Below, piece by piece: positions 1 through 8,937 of a stretch of DNA of 64,000 nucleotides (the stretch's first letter is position 1; every line of letters starts with the position of its first letter). The stretch spans positions 186,001 through 250,000 of the forward strand of contig NZ_MVIM01000004.1 in assembly GCF_002086795.1 (NCBI RefSeq), given 5' to 3'. Below the pieces are notes generated by a model. That model ran no database searches and was not told the DNA's origin. It saw only the letters and a list, made by a program, of their open reading frames with translations. The DNA comes from Mycolicibacterium tusciae. GTDB lineage: Bacteria; Actinomycetota; Actinomycetes; Mycobacteriales; Mycobacteriaceae. A program made the translations under genes and the position numbers.

Positions 1-1
1 T

Positions 2-2077
2 TTGCGCCGCGGAGCCGCTCCGGCGGCGACATCGGGCGGCGGAGCCGCTCCGGCGGCGACATCGGGTGGCGGAGCCGCTCCGGCGGCGACATCGGGTGGC
101 GGTGACGACGAGCTGATTGCGCGGGTCGCCGCCCACGGCAATCGGACCGCGCCTGCGACGTGGGCATCGCTGCTCGATGCCGCGACATCCGCGGCCTCCA
201 CGATTTTCGACGGACCACCACGGCTGCGGATGCCTGCCCGGATAGAGCGTGTGCAGGTGTACGGCCGTCCGCCGGCGGTCGCGGTGCTGCAGGTTCGACG
301 CCGGCCCAGCACCACCACGACCGATGTGCTGATCGCCGACGAGTCGGGCACTGTGCACGCATCGCTCACCGGGATGTCGTTCGAGGAACTCGAAAGCCCT
401 GCCGGAAGCGATCTTTCGCGGATGCTTCACCACGTCACGTGGCATTCGGTCCCGTGGGGCCAAGGCGAACGGCCGTCCGCGGTGTTCGTCGTCGGCGGTG
501 ACGCTGACACCCGGCACTTCGTGACCCGCGATCTCTCCGCCGCTGACGTGCCGCATGTGACATATGCCGAACCGGGCGAGATCGCCGAGGCCGCCCGCGA
601 ATTGGACCGCGACGCGGTGGTATTGGTCCTGCCCCGCGCGCACGACACCCCGCAGAAGTCGGTCCAGATCGTCATGCACACGTTGCGGCACCTACTCGAT
701 CGCGGGGCGAAGGCCCGCGTGTGGGTGCTCACCCAGGGTGTGCACGAGGGCGGCAATGTCGTCCACGCCCCGCTGTGGGGGCTTGCCCGCGTCGCGGCCG
801 CCGAGCATCCCGAGATCTTCGGCGGTGTCCTCGACGTGGGGGATGCGAACCTACCGGTCGGCGCTCTCGCGTCGCTTCGCGGTCATCCCGTCGTCGTGAT
901 CCGCGACGGCGACACCAAGGTTGCGCGACTGGCTTGCGCGGGCCGGGGGACCGGGACACCCATGCAGTCTTCGCCGGGTGGCACCTACCTGATCACCGGC
1001 GGCACGGGCGTTCTCGGCCTGAGGATGGCGCAGCGACTCGCCGACATCGGCGCTCGGCGCATCGTTCTGCTGTCTCGCTCAGGCATGTTGGACCGTGCCG
1101 AGTGGCGGGACGCGGCGGAATCCGAGCTGATTCGCACAGTGGCCGCGCTCGAGGAGCGGGGGGTGTCGGTCCACGTCATGCCGCTCGACATCGGCGCGCC
1201 CGACGCCGTCGAGGCGCTGCGCGTCGCGCTGCGGCATCTGCCACCCGTGCGGGGTGTCATCCATGCCGCTGGCGTGGAAGCCGGTGCGCTGCTTGTCAAC
1301 ACGAGTACCGCAGATTTCGAGATGGCCATGCGCCCCAAGGTGGACGGGACCTTGACATTGCACGAGGTCTTCCCGCCGGAGCAGTTGGATTGGATGATCC
1401 TGTTCTCGTCTTGCGGTTACCTCGCGGGCTTCCCCGGACAGGGTGCCTACGCGTGCGCGAACTCGTTCCTCGATGTCATGGCCCGTCATCGCCGTCGTCT
1501 CGGCGACCGCACCGTGAGCATCGCCTGGACCGCATGGCGAGGCTTGGGTATGGGCTCGACGTCCGGCTTCGTCGCCGCTCAGCTGGACGCGCTCGGCATG
1601 GGCTCCATCGGTGCCGACGAGGCGGTCCGTGCGCTCGATCTGGCGATGCGCGATGATCAGCCGAATATCGTTGTGCTCCCGGTTCTCCCGGGAGCCACCG
1701 CCGTCCCGATGCTCGCCGATGTGGCGCCCGTCGAGGACGATGAGTCGGCCCCGGCGGATTCGGCGGCGGGCAGTTTTGTGGGAGACGACGGCGAACCCGA
1801 CCCGAAGCGCGTCATCGAGTGCGTCGTCGGCGCTGTGTCGGCCCAGCTGGGTCTCTCGGAAAACGACGTGGACACCGGGTTGCCTCTGGTGGAGATCGGT
1901 GTCGACTCGATCATGACCGTCGGACTGTTGCGTCAGCTGGAGAAGCAAACCGGGCTGCCGCTGCCGCCGACGCTGCTGTGGGAATACCCCACCGCGGCCG
2001 CCGTGTCAGAGCGAATCACCGAGCTGCTCGCATCACCGGAGGCTGCGCAGGAGTCCTGCGAAGTCCCGGTGTCCTGA
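2..2077 (+). CDS. C-terminal part of an iterative 6-methylsalicylate synthase-type polyketide synthase (partial)
   Basis: The reading frame is open from the window edge, so the N-terminal KS/AT part lies outside. After a repeated Ala/Pro/Gly linker (11-100) comes the end of a hot-dog (DH/TH-type) domain with the phrase RLRMPARIERVQVY, then a ketoreductase (NAD motif TGGTGVLG near base 1000; catalytic Ser/Tyr in FSSCGYLAGFPGQGAYACAN), and an acyl carrier protein whose phosphopantetheine Ser is in GVDSIM (codon at 1907). The stretch AWTAWRGLGMG after the KR, the absence of an ER and the lack of a thioesterase resemble 6-methylsalicylic acid synthases; this comparison is from memory. The gene ends 12 bp from the convergent mbtA stop. 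Inference: it may supply 6-methylsalicylate to MbtA. Alternative: another reducing type I PKS module unrelated to mycobactin. Confidence 0.72.
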   Translation: MRRGAAPAATSGGGAAPAATSGGGAAPAATSGGGDDELIARVAAHGNRTAPATWASLLDAATSAASTIFDGPPRLRMPARIERVQVYGRPPAVAVLQVRRRPSTTTTDVLIADESGTVHASLTGMSFEELESPAGSDLSRMLHHVTWHSVPWGQGERPSAVFVVGGDADTRHFVTRDLSAADVPHVTYAEPGEIAEAARELDRDAVVLVLPRAHDTPQKSVQIVMHTLRHLLDRGAKARVWVLTQGVHEGGNVVHAPLWGLARVAAAEHPEIFGGVLDVGDANLPVGALASLRGHPVVVIRDGDTKVARLACAGRGTGTPMQSSPGGTYLITGGTGVLGLRMAQRLADIGARRIVLLSRSGMLDRAEWRDAAESELIRTVAALEERGVSVHVMPLDIGAPDAVEALRVALRHLPPVRGVIHAAGVEAGALLVNTSTADFEMAMRPKVDGTLTLHEVFPPEQLDWMILFSSCGYLAGFPGQGAYACANSFLDVMARHRRRLGDRTVSIAWTAWRGLGMGSTSGFVAAQLDALGMGSIGADEAVRALDLAMRDDQPNIVVLPVLPGATAVPMLADVAPVEDDESAPADSAAGSFVGDDGEPDPKRVIECVVGAVSAQLGLSENDVDTGLPLVEIGVDSIMTVGLLRQLEKQTGLPLPPTLLWEYPTAAAVSERITELLASPEAAQESCEVPVS
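11..100 (+). repeat. Three tandem 30-bp repeats encoding a Gly/Ala/Pro/Thr/Ser linker
   Basis: Three head-to-tail copies (11-40, 41-70, 71-100) differ at a single base (C or T near the unit end) and each encode ten residues of the type GAAPAATSGG. They lie in frame inside the PKS, upstream of its hot-dog remnant, so copy-number changes would keep the frame. More copies may exist left of the window. Confidence 0.9.
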
Positions 2078-2089
2078 TCGCCGAGAGGG

Positions 2090-3742
2090 TCAGGACGACG
2101 CGAGCTGCGCCACGACCTTCTTCTTGTCGACCTTGCCCACCGCGGTCTTGGGCAGCGTCGGCATCGGCGCGAGCACGTCGGGTCGTGAGTGTGCGGAAAC
2201 GCCCCGTTCGTCGAGGAACTGGTTCAGCTCGGCGAGCGTGATCGCGCGTCCACTGAAGACGACTGCAGCGCAAATCTTTTCGCCAAGGTAGTCGTCGGGT
2301 AGGGCAACCGCGGCCGCGGCGTCGATCGCCGGATGTGCAAACAGGTGCTCCTCCAGGTCGGAAGCTGACACTGTTTCACCGCCGCGGTGAATGACATCCT
2401 TGATGCGTCCGGTGACTTCCACGTAGCCCGCCCTCGGGCCGTCGGCGAAGACGCGCACCCGATCCCCGGAGCGGTAGAAACCGTCCGGGCTGAACGACCG
2501 TGCGTTGGCCTCCTCAGCGCGGTAATAGCCGTTGAGCGTGTAAGGGCCGCGCACCAGCAGCTCGCCCTCCTCGCCTGGGGCGACTTCGCGGCCCGCCTCG
2601 TCGACGACTCGCATCTCGTCCAAGGGGGACATCGGTTTTCCCTGGGTGTTGACAACGACGTCGACGGGATCGCCGATGCGGGTGAAGTTGAGCATTCCTT
2701 CTGCCATGCCGAAGATCTGGGACAGTCCGGGGGTCAACCCGTCGAGGATGTAACGCGCTTCGTCGGGTGTCATCCGTGACCCCCCGACCTGGACCACGCG
2801 CAGCGATGTCGGCAGCACAGGCTCCCATTCACACGCCTGCGTCCACACCTTGGCGAGCGCGTTGACGAGTCCGGTGACGGTGATCTTGTGTCGGTCGATC
2901 ACCGCGAACGCCGACTCGGGGCTGGGATCGGCGGTGAACACCGTCGTGGCGCCGACGGTCATCGAGCCCAGCAGGCCGGGGCAGCCCAGCGGAAAGTTGT
3001 GCCCCGCGGGCAGCGCGACGAGATACACGTCCTCGCCGGTCATCTCGTACGCCTGCGCGCACGCGGTCGCGTTGTAGACATAGTCGTCGTGCGTGCGGGC
3101 GATCAGCTTCGGCAGGCCGGTCGTGCCGCCCGACACCAGCAGCAGGGCGGGAGTACCCGGGTCGACCGGCGCCTGATCGCGGATCGGACCGCCGAAATCG
3201 GCCAGCTCCGACCACGATTGGAAGGGACCGGGGTCACCATCGACGAACACGTGTTCCAGCCGGGAATTCTCGCTCACCAGGGCCTGGGCCAGTTCCCGGT
3301 AGTCGAAACCAGCGACCCGGTCGGCGACGACGAGACCGACCGCACCGCTCACGTCGGCGAAATGGCTGAGTTCCGCATAGCGGTGACCCGGCAGACACAT
3401 CACCGGGACGGCGCCCGCCCGCAACAGCCCGAACAACGCGACGGCGAATTCAGCCGAATTGGGCAGCTGCAGCATCACTCGGTCACCGGGGGTGATACCG
3501 CGATCCGCCAATGCCGACGCGATCCGATTGGCGCGCGCGTCCAGTTCGGCGAAGGTATAGGTGGCGTCCGAATCGATCACCGCGGCTCGGTCCGGCCAGT
3601 GGGCCGCGGCATCGCTGAGAATCGAATCGAGCCGGCGGCCGGTCCAGAACCCGGCGCGGCGATACTCGTCGGCGCGGTCGGCGGGAAATGGAACGAAACC
3701 GGTGGTGAGATCGCTGTGCTGAGGGTCGAGACCGGTGCTCAT
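2090..3742 (-). CDS. mbtA: MbtA, salicyl (aryl acid)-AMP ligase of mycobactin synthesis
   Basis: MbtA adenylates salicylate (or a related aryl acid) and loads it on the aryl carrier domain of MbtB. The 550-residue product has ANL-superfamily motifs: the P-loop-like SGGTTGLPK, the YRSGDRVRV core motif, and a C-terminal lysine in GKVDKKK. The M. tuberculosis protein is 565 residues. ATG at 3742 was chosen because a GGAGGGG tract lies about 13 nt upstream. A GTG at 3778 would add 12 residues but has no ribosome site and sits almost on the expected transcription start given a TATATT -10 candidate (3783-3788). The gene is divergent from mbtB, with the IdeR box between them, and convergent with the PKS at its 3' end. 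Confidence 0.95.
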   Translation of the reverse strand: MSTGLDPQHSDLTTGFVPFPADRADEYRRAGFWTGRRLDSILSDAAAHWPDRAAVIDSDATYTFAELDARANRIASALADRGITPGDRVMLQLPNSAEFAVALFGLLRAGAVPVMCLPGHRYAELSHFADVSGAVGLVVADRVAGFDYRELAQALVSENSRLEHVFVDGDPGPFQSWSELADFGGPIRDQAPVDPGTPALLLVSGGTTGLPKLIARTHDDYVYNATACAQAYEMTGEDVYLVALPAGHNFPLGCPGLLGSMTVGATTVFTADPSPESAFAVIDRHKITVTGLVNALAKVWTQACEWEPVLPTSLRVVQVGGSRMTPDEARYILDGLTPGLSQIFGMAEGMLNFTRIGDPVDVVVNTQGKPMSPLDEMRVVDEAGREVAPGEEGELLVRGPYTLNGYYRAEEANARSFSPDGFYRSGDRVRVFADGPRAGYVEVTGRIKDVIHRGGETVSASDLEEHLFAHPAIDAAAAVALPDDYLGEKICAAVVFSGRAITLAELNQFLDERGVSAHSRPDVLAPMPTLPKTAVGKVDKKKVVAQLASS

Positions 3743-3803
3743 TGTGGGTGGGACCCCTCCGGTAGGTGTGTTCGGCACCTCGAATATAAGGTAGCCTCGC
3801 CGA

Positions 3804-3822
3804 GTTAGTTAGGGCAGCCTAA
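3804..3822. promoter_or_regulatory. IdeR (iron-dependent regulator) box between mbtA and mbtB
   Basis: The 19 bp match the mycobacterial IdeR consensus TTAGGTTAGGCTAACCTAA at 13 positions, with a core TTAGGGCAGCCTAA. The box lies about 60 bp upstream of the mbtA ATG, at its expected -35 region, and directly upstream of the mbtB ribosome site (GGAGG, 3826-3830). One bound repressor could therefore close both promoters when iron is sufficient. mbtA/mbtB control by IdeR is established in other mycobacteria. Confidence 0.85.
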
Positions 3823-3835
3823 TTTGGAGGAGAGC

Positions 3836-6800
3836 GTGGCTTTTGCGGGTGGGGCGACAGACGACCGAGGTGCCACCGTCCATGCCGTTCGGAAGGAAGT
3901 CGCCGAACTTCTCGGCGTGAACCCCGACGAGGTCGACCCCGAGGCCGACCTGATCGCGTCCGGGCTCGACTCGATCCGCATGATGTCGCTGTCGGGTCGC
4001 TGGCGTAAGCAGGGGATCGCGGTCAACTTCGCCGCGCTGGCGGAGAACCCGACGGTGGCGGCATGGTCGGCGCTGGTCGCGCAGCACTCCGGCGAGCCCG
4101 CCGAGGCCGCGGACACGGCCATCGAGAGCGACGATGACGACGACGGTGTTTTCCCGCTCGCGCCGATGCAGCACGCGATGTGGTTGGGCCGCAACGACGA
4201 TCAGCAACTCGGTGGCGTCGCGTCACACCTTTACGTGGAGTTCGACGGCGCAGGCGTCGACCCGACCCGTCTGCGTGCGGCGGCAGCGAAACTCGTTGCA
4301 CGCCATCCGATGTTGCGGGTGGAGATACTGCCGGACGGGACCCAGCGGATCGGTGATCGCGGCCTTACGGTCACGGTCTACGACCTACGCGAGATGGACG
4401 CCGAAGCGGCCGAGCAGCGACTGGAGACCATTCGGCAGCAGAAGTCGCACCAACTGCTCGACGGCGATGTGCTCGAGCTGAGCCTGTCGTTGCGCCCGGA
4501 CGGGCGGACGCGGTTGCACGTGGACATGGACATGAACGCCGCGGATGCGGTGAGTTACCGCAAGTTCATGGCCGACCTCGCGGTGTTCTACCGCGGCGGC
4601 GAACTGCCCGAGCTGGGTTACACGTACCGCCGATATCGCGCCGCGGTGACGGCGGCCGACCCCGGACCCTCCGAAGAGGACCGCCGGTGGTGGGCCGAGC
4701 GCCTGCCCGACCTGCCCGAATCGCCTGCGCTGCCGCTGGTTCCGCTCGCTGAGCAAGCCGACCCCCGCAGCAGCGTCCGACTTTGGCACACCTTCGATGT
4801 CGAGACACGCGATGCACTCTTCGCCGCAGCGCACCGTCGCGGGTTCACCCCCGCGATGGCCGTCGCGGCCTCGTACTCGAATGCGTTGGCGCGCTGGTCG
4901 AGCAGCTCGCGGTTCCTGCTCAACCTGCCGATGTTCGGTAGGGAACCGTTCCACCCCGACGTCGAGAAACTGGTCGGCTGCTTCACCTCGTCACTGATGC
5001 TCGACATCGACCTCACGCGCACCAGCACGCCCGCCGAGCGGACCCGTGCCGTGCAGGAGACATTGCACAACACCGCTCGACACTCGAGCTACTCGGGTCT
5101 GTCGGTGCTGCGCGACCTGGGACGCCACCGCGGCAACCAGACGCTCGCGCCGATCGTCTACACCAGCGCGCTCGGACTCGGCGATCTGTTCGCCGGTGAG
5201 GTCACCGAACTGTTCGGCGCTCCCGTGTGGACCATTTCGCAAGGCCCGCAGGTGCTCATCGATGCGCAGGCGACGCCGCTGGCGACCGGTCTGATGATCA
5301 ACTGGGACGTCCGCGTCGACGCGTTCCGTCCCGGTGTCACCGACGCGATGTTCGCCTACCACCTGGCCGAGTTGACCAGGCTGGCCGCCGACGACGCGGC
5401 GTGGGACGCAACCGATCCGCCCGCGGTGCCCGAGACGCAACGAGCCGTCCGCGCCGCGGTGAACAGTGTCATCGCACCGCCGAGCGGGGAGACCATCCAC
5501 GAAGGGTTCTTTCGCAATGCGCTGGTTGCGCCTGACGCACCCGCGATGTTCAGCGACGACGGCGACCTGACCTACGGCGAGGTACGCGCCCGTGCGCTTG
5601 CGGTCGCGGAAGCCTTACGCGGCAGCGGGGTTCGTCCCGGCGACCTGGTGGCGTTGATCGGTCCCAAGTGCGCCGAGCAGATTCCCGCGGTGCTCGGAAT
5701 TCTCGCCGCCGGTGCTGCCTACCTTCCGATCGGTGCCGATCAGCCGACCGACCGGACCGCCCGCATCCTGGAATCGAGCGGTGTGGCGTCCGTTGTGCTC
5801 TGTGGTGGTGCCGATCCAATCGAGACCGCTGTGCCGGTGATCGACGCCTCGACGGCGATGCAACGTGCCGTCGACGCTGAACCCACCCCGGTCGAACCGC
5901 ACGACCTGGCCTACGTGTTGTTCACGTCGGGGTCGACCGGTGAGCCCAAGGGTGTCGAGCTGACGCACGACGCGGTGATGAACACCATCGAATTCGTCAA
6001 CGGCCGCTACGAACTCGGTCCGTCCGACCGGAGTCTGGCACTGGCGTCGCTGGAAGCCGACATGTCGGTGCTGGAAATCTTCGCGATCCTGCGGGCCGGT
6101 GGTGCCGTCGTCGTGGTGGACGAGGCGCACCGTCGGGCTCCGGACGTCTGGGCGGATCTGATCCACAAGCATTCGGTGACGTTCCTGAACTGGATGCCGG
6201 GCTGGCTGGACATGCTCCTCACGGTCGGCGGCAATCGGTTGGGGACGCTGCGGGTGGTGCTGCTCGGTGGCGATTGGATACGGCCCGAACTCATTCGGGG
6301 ACTCCGCAAGTCAGCGCCCGCAGTGCGAGCGGCGGGTCTGGGCGGCGCGACCGAAACCGCGGTGCACGGGACGATCTGCGAGGTCGATGACCCGCCGGCG
6401 CACTGGACCTCGATTCCCTACGGCACGCCGTTACCGAACAACGCATGCCGGGTGGCGGCCGCCGACGGATCCGACTGCCCGGACTGGGTACCGGGCGAAC
6501 TGTGGTTCTCAGGACGCGGCATCGCACGCGGGTATCGCGGGCGACCGGACCTGACGGCCGAGAAGTTCGTCGAATACGACGGTCGAACCTGGTATCGGAC
6601 AGGCGATCTCGTCCGCTACCAGCCCGACGGAACCTTGGAGTTCGTCGGCCGCATCGATCATCGGATCAAGATCAGCGGCCACCGCATCGAGCTGGGCGAG
6701 GTGGAAGCGGCGCTCAAACGGGTGCCGCACATCGATGCGGCGGTGGCCGCCGTGATCCCGGGCGATCCGGATATGCTTGCCGCGCTGGTCCGTAGCGACG

Positions 6801-7315
6801 ACCCGAATGTCGATTCACACGCCGTCGCGGCCGGCCTCGCCGAGCTTGTTCCTGCCCACATGATTCCCAAGATCGTCGTCGTGAGCGATCGAATCCCGTT
6901 CACGGTGAACGGCAAGCTCGACCGCAAGGCCGCCGCCCGAGTGTTGGCGCAAGCCGAACGGCCGGCCGCCAACGCCTACCGCCCGGCTTCCACGCCACTG
7001 GAGTCCGCGCTCGTCGCGATCGTCGGCGAGGTGCTGGACGTCGCGGGCGACAAGATCGGTATCGACGACGACTTCTTCTCCCTGGGTGGCGATTCCGTGC
7101 TGGCGACCCAGGTGATCGCACGGGTGCGGGACTGGCTCGATACGCCCACGGTGCTCGTCACGGACATGTTCGCGGCCCGATCCGTGTCGAATCTGGCAGA
7201 GCGACTGGTCAGTCGGGAACCGGATGCTGATCGGCTCAACATGGTCGCCGAGGTGTACCTGGAGGTCGCCGCGATGGACAGCGCCGACGTGCTCTCCGAA
7301 TTGACGAGCGGCTAG
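3836..7315 (+). CDS. mbtB: MbtB, phenyloxazoline synthase NRPS (ArCP-Cy-A-PCP, without TE)
   Basis: This NRPS accepts the aryl acid from MbtA, adenylates Ser/Thr, and condenses and cyclises them to the hydroxyphenyl-oxazoline cap of mycobactin. Order in 1159 residues: aryl carrier protein (GLDSIRMM, Ser46), heterocyclisation domain with the D-x4-D-x2-S signature (Asp232, Asp237, Ser240), adenylation domain (LFTSGSTGEPKG, YRTGDLVRY, VNGKLDRK), and a peptidyl carrier (GGDSVLAT, Ser1087). GTG 3836 was chosen: GGAGG lies 5 nt upstream, whereas the TTG at 3824 overlaps that site. The M. tuberculosis MbtB is about 1414 residues because it carries a C-terminal thioesterase. Here the thioesterase is the separate mbtT, and two unrelated genes lie in between. 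Confidence 0.95.
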   Translation: MAFAGGATDDRGATVHAVRKEVAELLGVNPDEVDPEADLIASGLDSIRMMSLSGRWRKQGIAVNFAALAENPTVAAWSALVAQHSGEPAEAADTAIESDDDDDGVFPLAPMQHAMWLGRNDDQQLGGVASHLYVEFDGAGVDPTRLRAAAAKLVARHPMLRVEILPDGTQRIGDRGLTVTVYDLREMDAEAAEQRLETIRQQKSHQLLDGDVLELSLSLRPDGRTRLHVDMDMNAADAVSYRKFMADLAVFYRGGELPELGYTYRRYRAAVTAADPGPSEEDRRWWAERLPDLPESPALPLVPLAEQADPRSSVRLWHTFDVETRDALFAAAHRRGFTPAMAVAASYSNALARWSSSSRFLLNLPMFGREPFHPDVEKLVGCFTSSLMLDIDLTRTSTPAERTRAVQETLHNTARHSSYSGLSVLRDLGRHRGNQTLAPIVYTSALGLGDLFAGEVTELFGAPVWTISQGPQVLIDAQATPLATGLMINWDVRVDAFRPGVTDAMFAYHLAELTRLAADDAAWDATDPPAVPETQRAVRAAVNSVIAPPSGETIHEGFFRNALVAPDAPAMFSDDGDLTYGEVRARALAVAEALRGSGVRPGDLVALIGPKCAEQIPAVLGILAAGAAYLPIGADQPTDRTARILESSGVASVVLCGGADPIETAVPVIDASTAMQRAVDAEPTPVEPHDLAYVLFTSGSTGEPKGVELTHDAVMNTIEFVNGRYELGPSDRSLALASLEADMSVLEIFAILRAGGAVVVVDEAHRRAPDVWADLIHKHSVTFLNWMPGWLDMLLTVGGNRLGTLRVVLLGGDWIRPELIRGLRKSAPAVRAAGLGGATETAVHGTICEVDDPPAHWTSIPYGTPLPNNACRVAAADGSDCPDWVPGELWFSGRGIARGYRGRPDLTAEKFVEYDGRTWYRTGDLVRYQPDGTLEFVGRIDHRIKISGHRIELGEVEAALKRVPHIDAAVAAVIPGDPDMLAALVRSDDPNVDSHAVAAGLAELVPAHMIPKIVVVSDRIPFTVNGKLDRKAAARVLAQAERPAANAYRPASTPLESALVAIVGEVLDVAGDKIGIDDDFFSLGGDSVLATQVIARVRDWLDTPTVLVTDMFAARSVSNLAERLVSREPDADRLNMVAEVYLEVAAMDSADVLSELTSG

Positions 7316-7413
7316 CTCAGCGCCCCTGAAACCCCTTGTGTCAAAGCAGTTTCAGTGATCCTCGGCCCGGGTGAACTCTCAGAGATCTCTTCGGAAATTT
7401 TCTAGAGAGTTCT

Positions 7414-7419
7414 TAGAGT
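7414..7419 (+). promoter_or_regulatory. Candidate -10 hexamer of the DUF222/HNH gene
   Basis: TAGAGT immediately abuts the LexA box. With this -10, transcription would begin inside the box and leave a leader of only about ten bases or none. No convincing -35 was seen. Confidence 0.35.
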
Positions 7420-7435
7420 TCGAACGTATGTTCGA
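7420..7435. promoter_or_regulatory. LexA (SOS) box of the DUF222/HNH gene
   Basis: The sequence is TCGAAC-GTAT-GTTCGA, a perfect match to the mycobacterial SOS box TCGAAC-N4-GTTCGA. It ends three bases before the ATG of the DUF222/HNH gene, so LexA binding would block initiation. 13E12-family genes in M. tuberculosis are known to be preceded by SOS boxes. Confidence 0.85.
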
Positions 7436-7438
7436 GGC

Positions 7439-8929
7439 ATGAGCAAGGAGGCGGTGCAGGCAGCGGTGGCGGCGATGCGCGCCGCGCTCGATGAGTTGGC
7501 TGCGCTGCCCGTTGATGCGTTGACCGCCGGTGAGGTGGTGGGTGTGCTGGATGAGTTGGAGGCGTTGTCGTGTCAGTTGCCTGCCCAGGGTCACCGCCTG
7601 CTGGCATGTCTGCAGGCTGAGACGACGGCCAAGGAGATGGGGGCCAAGTCGTGGCGTCAGGTGTTGGCGACGCGGTTTCGGATCTCGACCTCAGAGGCCG
7701 GTCGTCGCCTCGATGAGGCCGCGGTGTTGGGGCCGCGGCGCACGCTGACCGGGCAGCCGTTGGAGCCGGTGTTGCCCGCGGTGGCGGTGGCGCAGGAGCG
7801 CGGGTTGATCAACGGCGAGCATGTCGAGGTGGTGCGCAAGGCGATGGCGCGGATCCCGGCTGTGGTGGACACCGTGACGCGGGCGCAGATCGAGGTGGAT
7901 CTGGTGCGCCACGCGGTGGGGTTGGGGCCCAAGGAGGTCAGGGACAAGGCCGAGCGGATCCTGTTTCTGCTCGATCAGGACGGTCCGGAACCCGATGACG
8001 GCGAGCGTGCGCGTCGTCGCGGGATTTCGAAGGGGCCGCAGGGCTGCGACAAGATGACGCCTCTGACCGGACAGCTCACCCCGCAGTTGGCGGCCACGCT
8101 GGAAGCGATTTTCGCTAGGTGGGCCGCACCGGGGATGTGCAACCCTGCCGACGAGAACCCCTGCATCACGGGCACGCCGACGCAGGCCCAGATCGACAGC
8201 GATGACCGAACACTGGCCCAGCGTCAGCATGATGCGCTGCTGGCGGTGGGGCGCAATGTGTTGGCCAGCGGGGTGCTGGGTCAGCACAACGGATTACCGA
8301 CGTCGATCATCATCCGCACCACCCTGCAGGACTTGGAGAGCCGCGCCGGGGTCGGTGTGTCCGGCGGAAGCACGGTGGTGCCGATCCGGGACGTGATCGC
8401 GATGGCTGCGCAGGCGAACGTGTTTCTGGCGGTGTTCGACAAGGCGACCGGGTCGGCGCTGGACCTGTTTCGGGCTCGGCGCACGGCGTCGGTGGCGCAG
8501 CGGTTGATGCTGATCGCCCGCGACGGGGGGTGCACCAAACCTGGGTGCACGGTGCCCGCCTATGGCAGTCAGGTTCATCATGCGGCCAGGGATTGGGCTG
8601 ATGACGGGTTGACCAATGTCGATGAGCTGGGGTTGGCGTGCGGTCCGGATAACCGGATGGTCGGCCCCGGCGGGTGGACCACCCAGATCAACGCCGAGCA
8701 CGAGGTGGAATGGATCCCACCATCACACTTGGATACCGGCCAGGCCCGGGTCAACGACTACCACCGCCCCGAACGCCTGCGCCCACCAGACGACCAACCC
8801 ATCACGCCCGCCGACGACGAACCCCCGGATATCCCGCCGTTCGACGACGAATGGCTCATCGGCCCACCCGATTACCAACCAATCCTCAACCCACACGAAC
8901 CCGGCGGGCCAGAACCCAACGCCGCCTGA
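7439..8929 (+). CDS. 13E12 repeat family protein: DUF222 domain plus HNH nuclease
   Basis: The 496-residue product has an N-terminal alpha-helical DUF222 region (about residues 1-330) and a C-terminal HNH nuclease domain with Cys-x4-Cys (CTKPGC), a His pair (QVHHAARDW) and an Asn-containing end (LACGPDNRM); all HNH signature residues appear present. The last 60 residues are acidic and Pro-rich. This is the REP13E12 family, repeated and presumed mobile in mycobacteria; the biochemical role is not established. It sits inside the mycobactin cluster, between mbtB and mbtT, and is controlled by the LexA box. Lacking a clear ribosome site, it may be translated from a leaderless or very short leader mRNA; Met13 is an alternative start. 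Confidence 0.88.
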   Translation: MSKEAVQAAVAAMRAALDELAALPVDALTAGEVVGVLDELEALSCQLPAQGHRLLACLQAETTAKEMGAKSWRQVLATRFRISTSEAGRRLDEAAVLGPRRTLTGQPLEPVLPAVAVAQERGLINGEHVEVVRKAMARIPAVVDTVTRAQIEVDLVRHAVGLGPKEVRDKAERILFLLDQDGPEPDDGERARRRGISKGPQGCDKMTPLTGQLTPQLAATLEAIFARWAAPGMCNPADENPCITGTPTQAQIDSDDRTLAQRQHDALLAVGRNVLASGVLGQHNGLPTSIIIRTTLQDLESRAGVGVSGGSTVVPIRDVIAMAAQANVFLAVFDKATGSALDLFRARRTASVAQRLMLIARDGGCTKPGCTVPAYGSQVHHAARDWADDGLTNVDELGLACGPDNRMVGPGGWTTQINAEHEVEWIPPSHLDTGQARVNDYHRPERLRPPDDQPITPADDEPPDIPPFDDEWLIGPPDYQPILNPHEPGGPEPNAA

Positions 8930-8937
8930 ACGTTCGG

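Noticed and set aside
7315-7315. mbtB as a truncated pseudogene because it lacks the thioesterase of M. tuberculosis MbtB
   Set aside because: All four synthetic domains are intact and the thioesterase is present as separate mbtT.
7327-7412. Inverted repeats CTGAAAC/GTTTCAG and AACTCTC/GAGAGTT as mobile-element ends
   Set aside because: Arms are short, both lie on the same side of the DUF222 gene, and no matching end or target duplication is seen on the other side.
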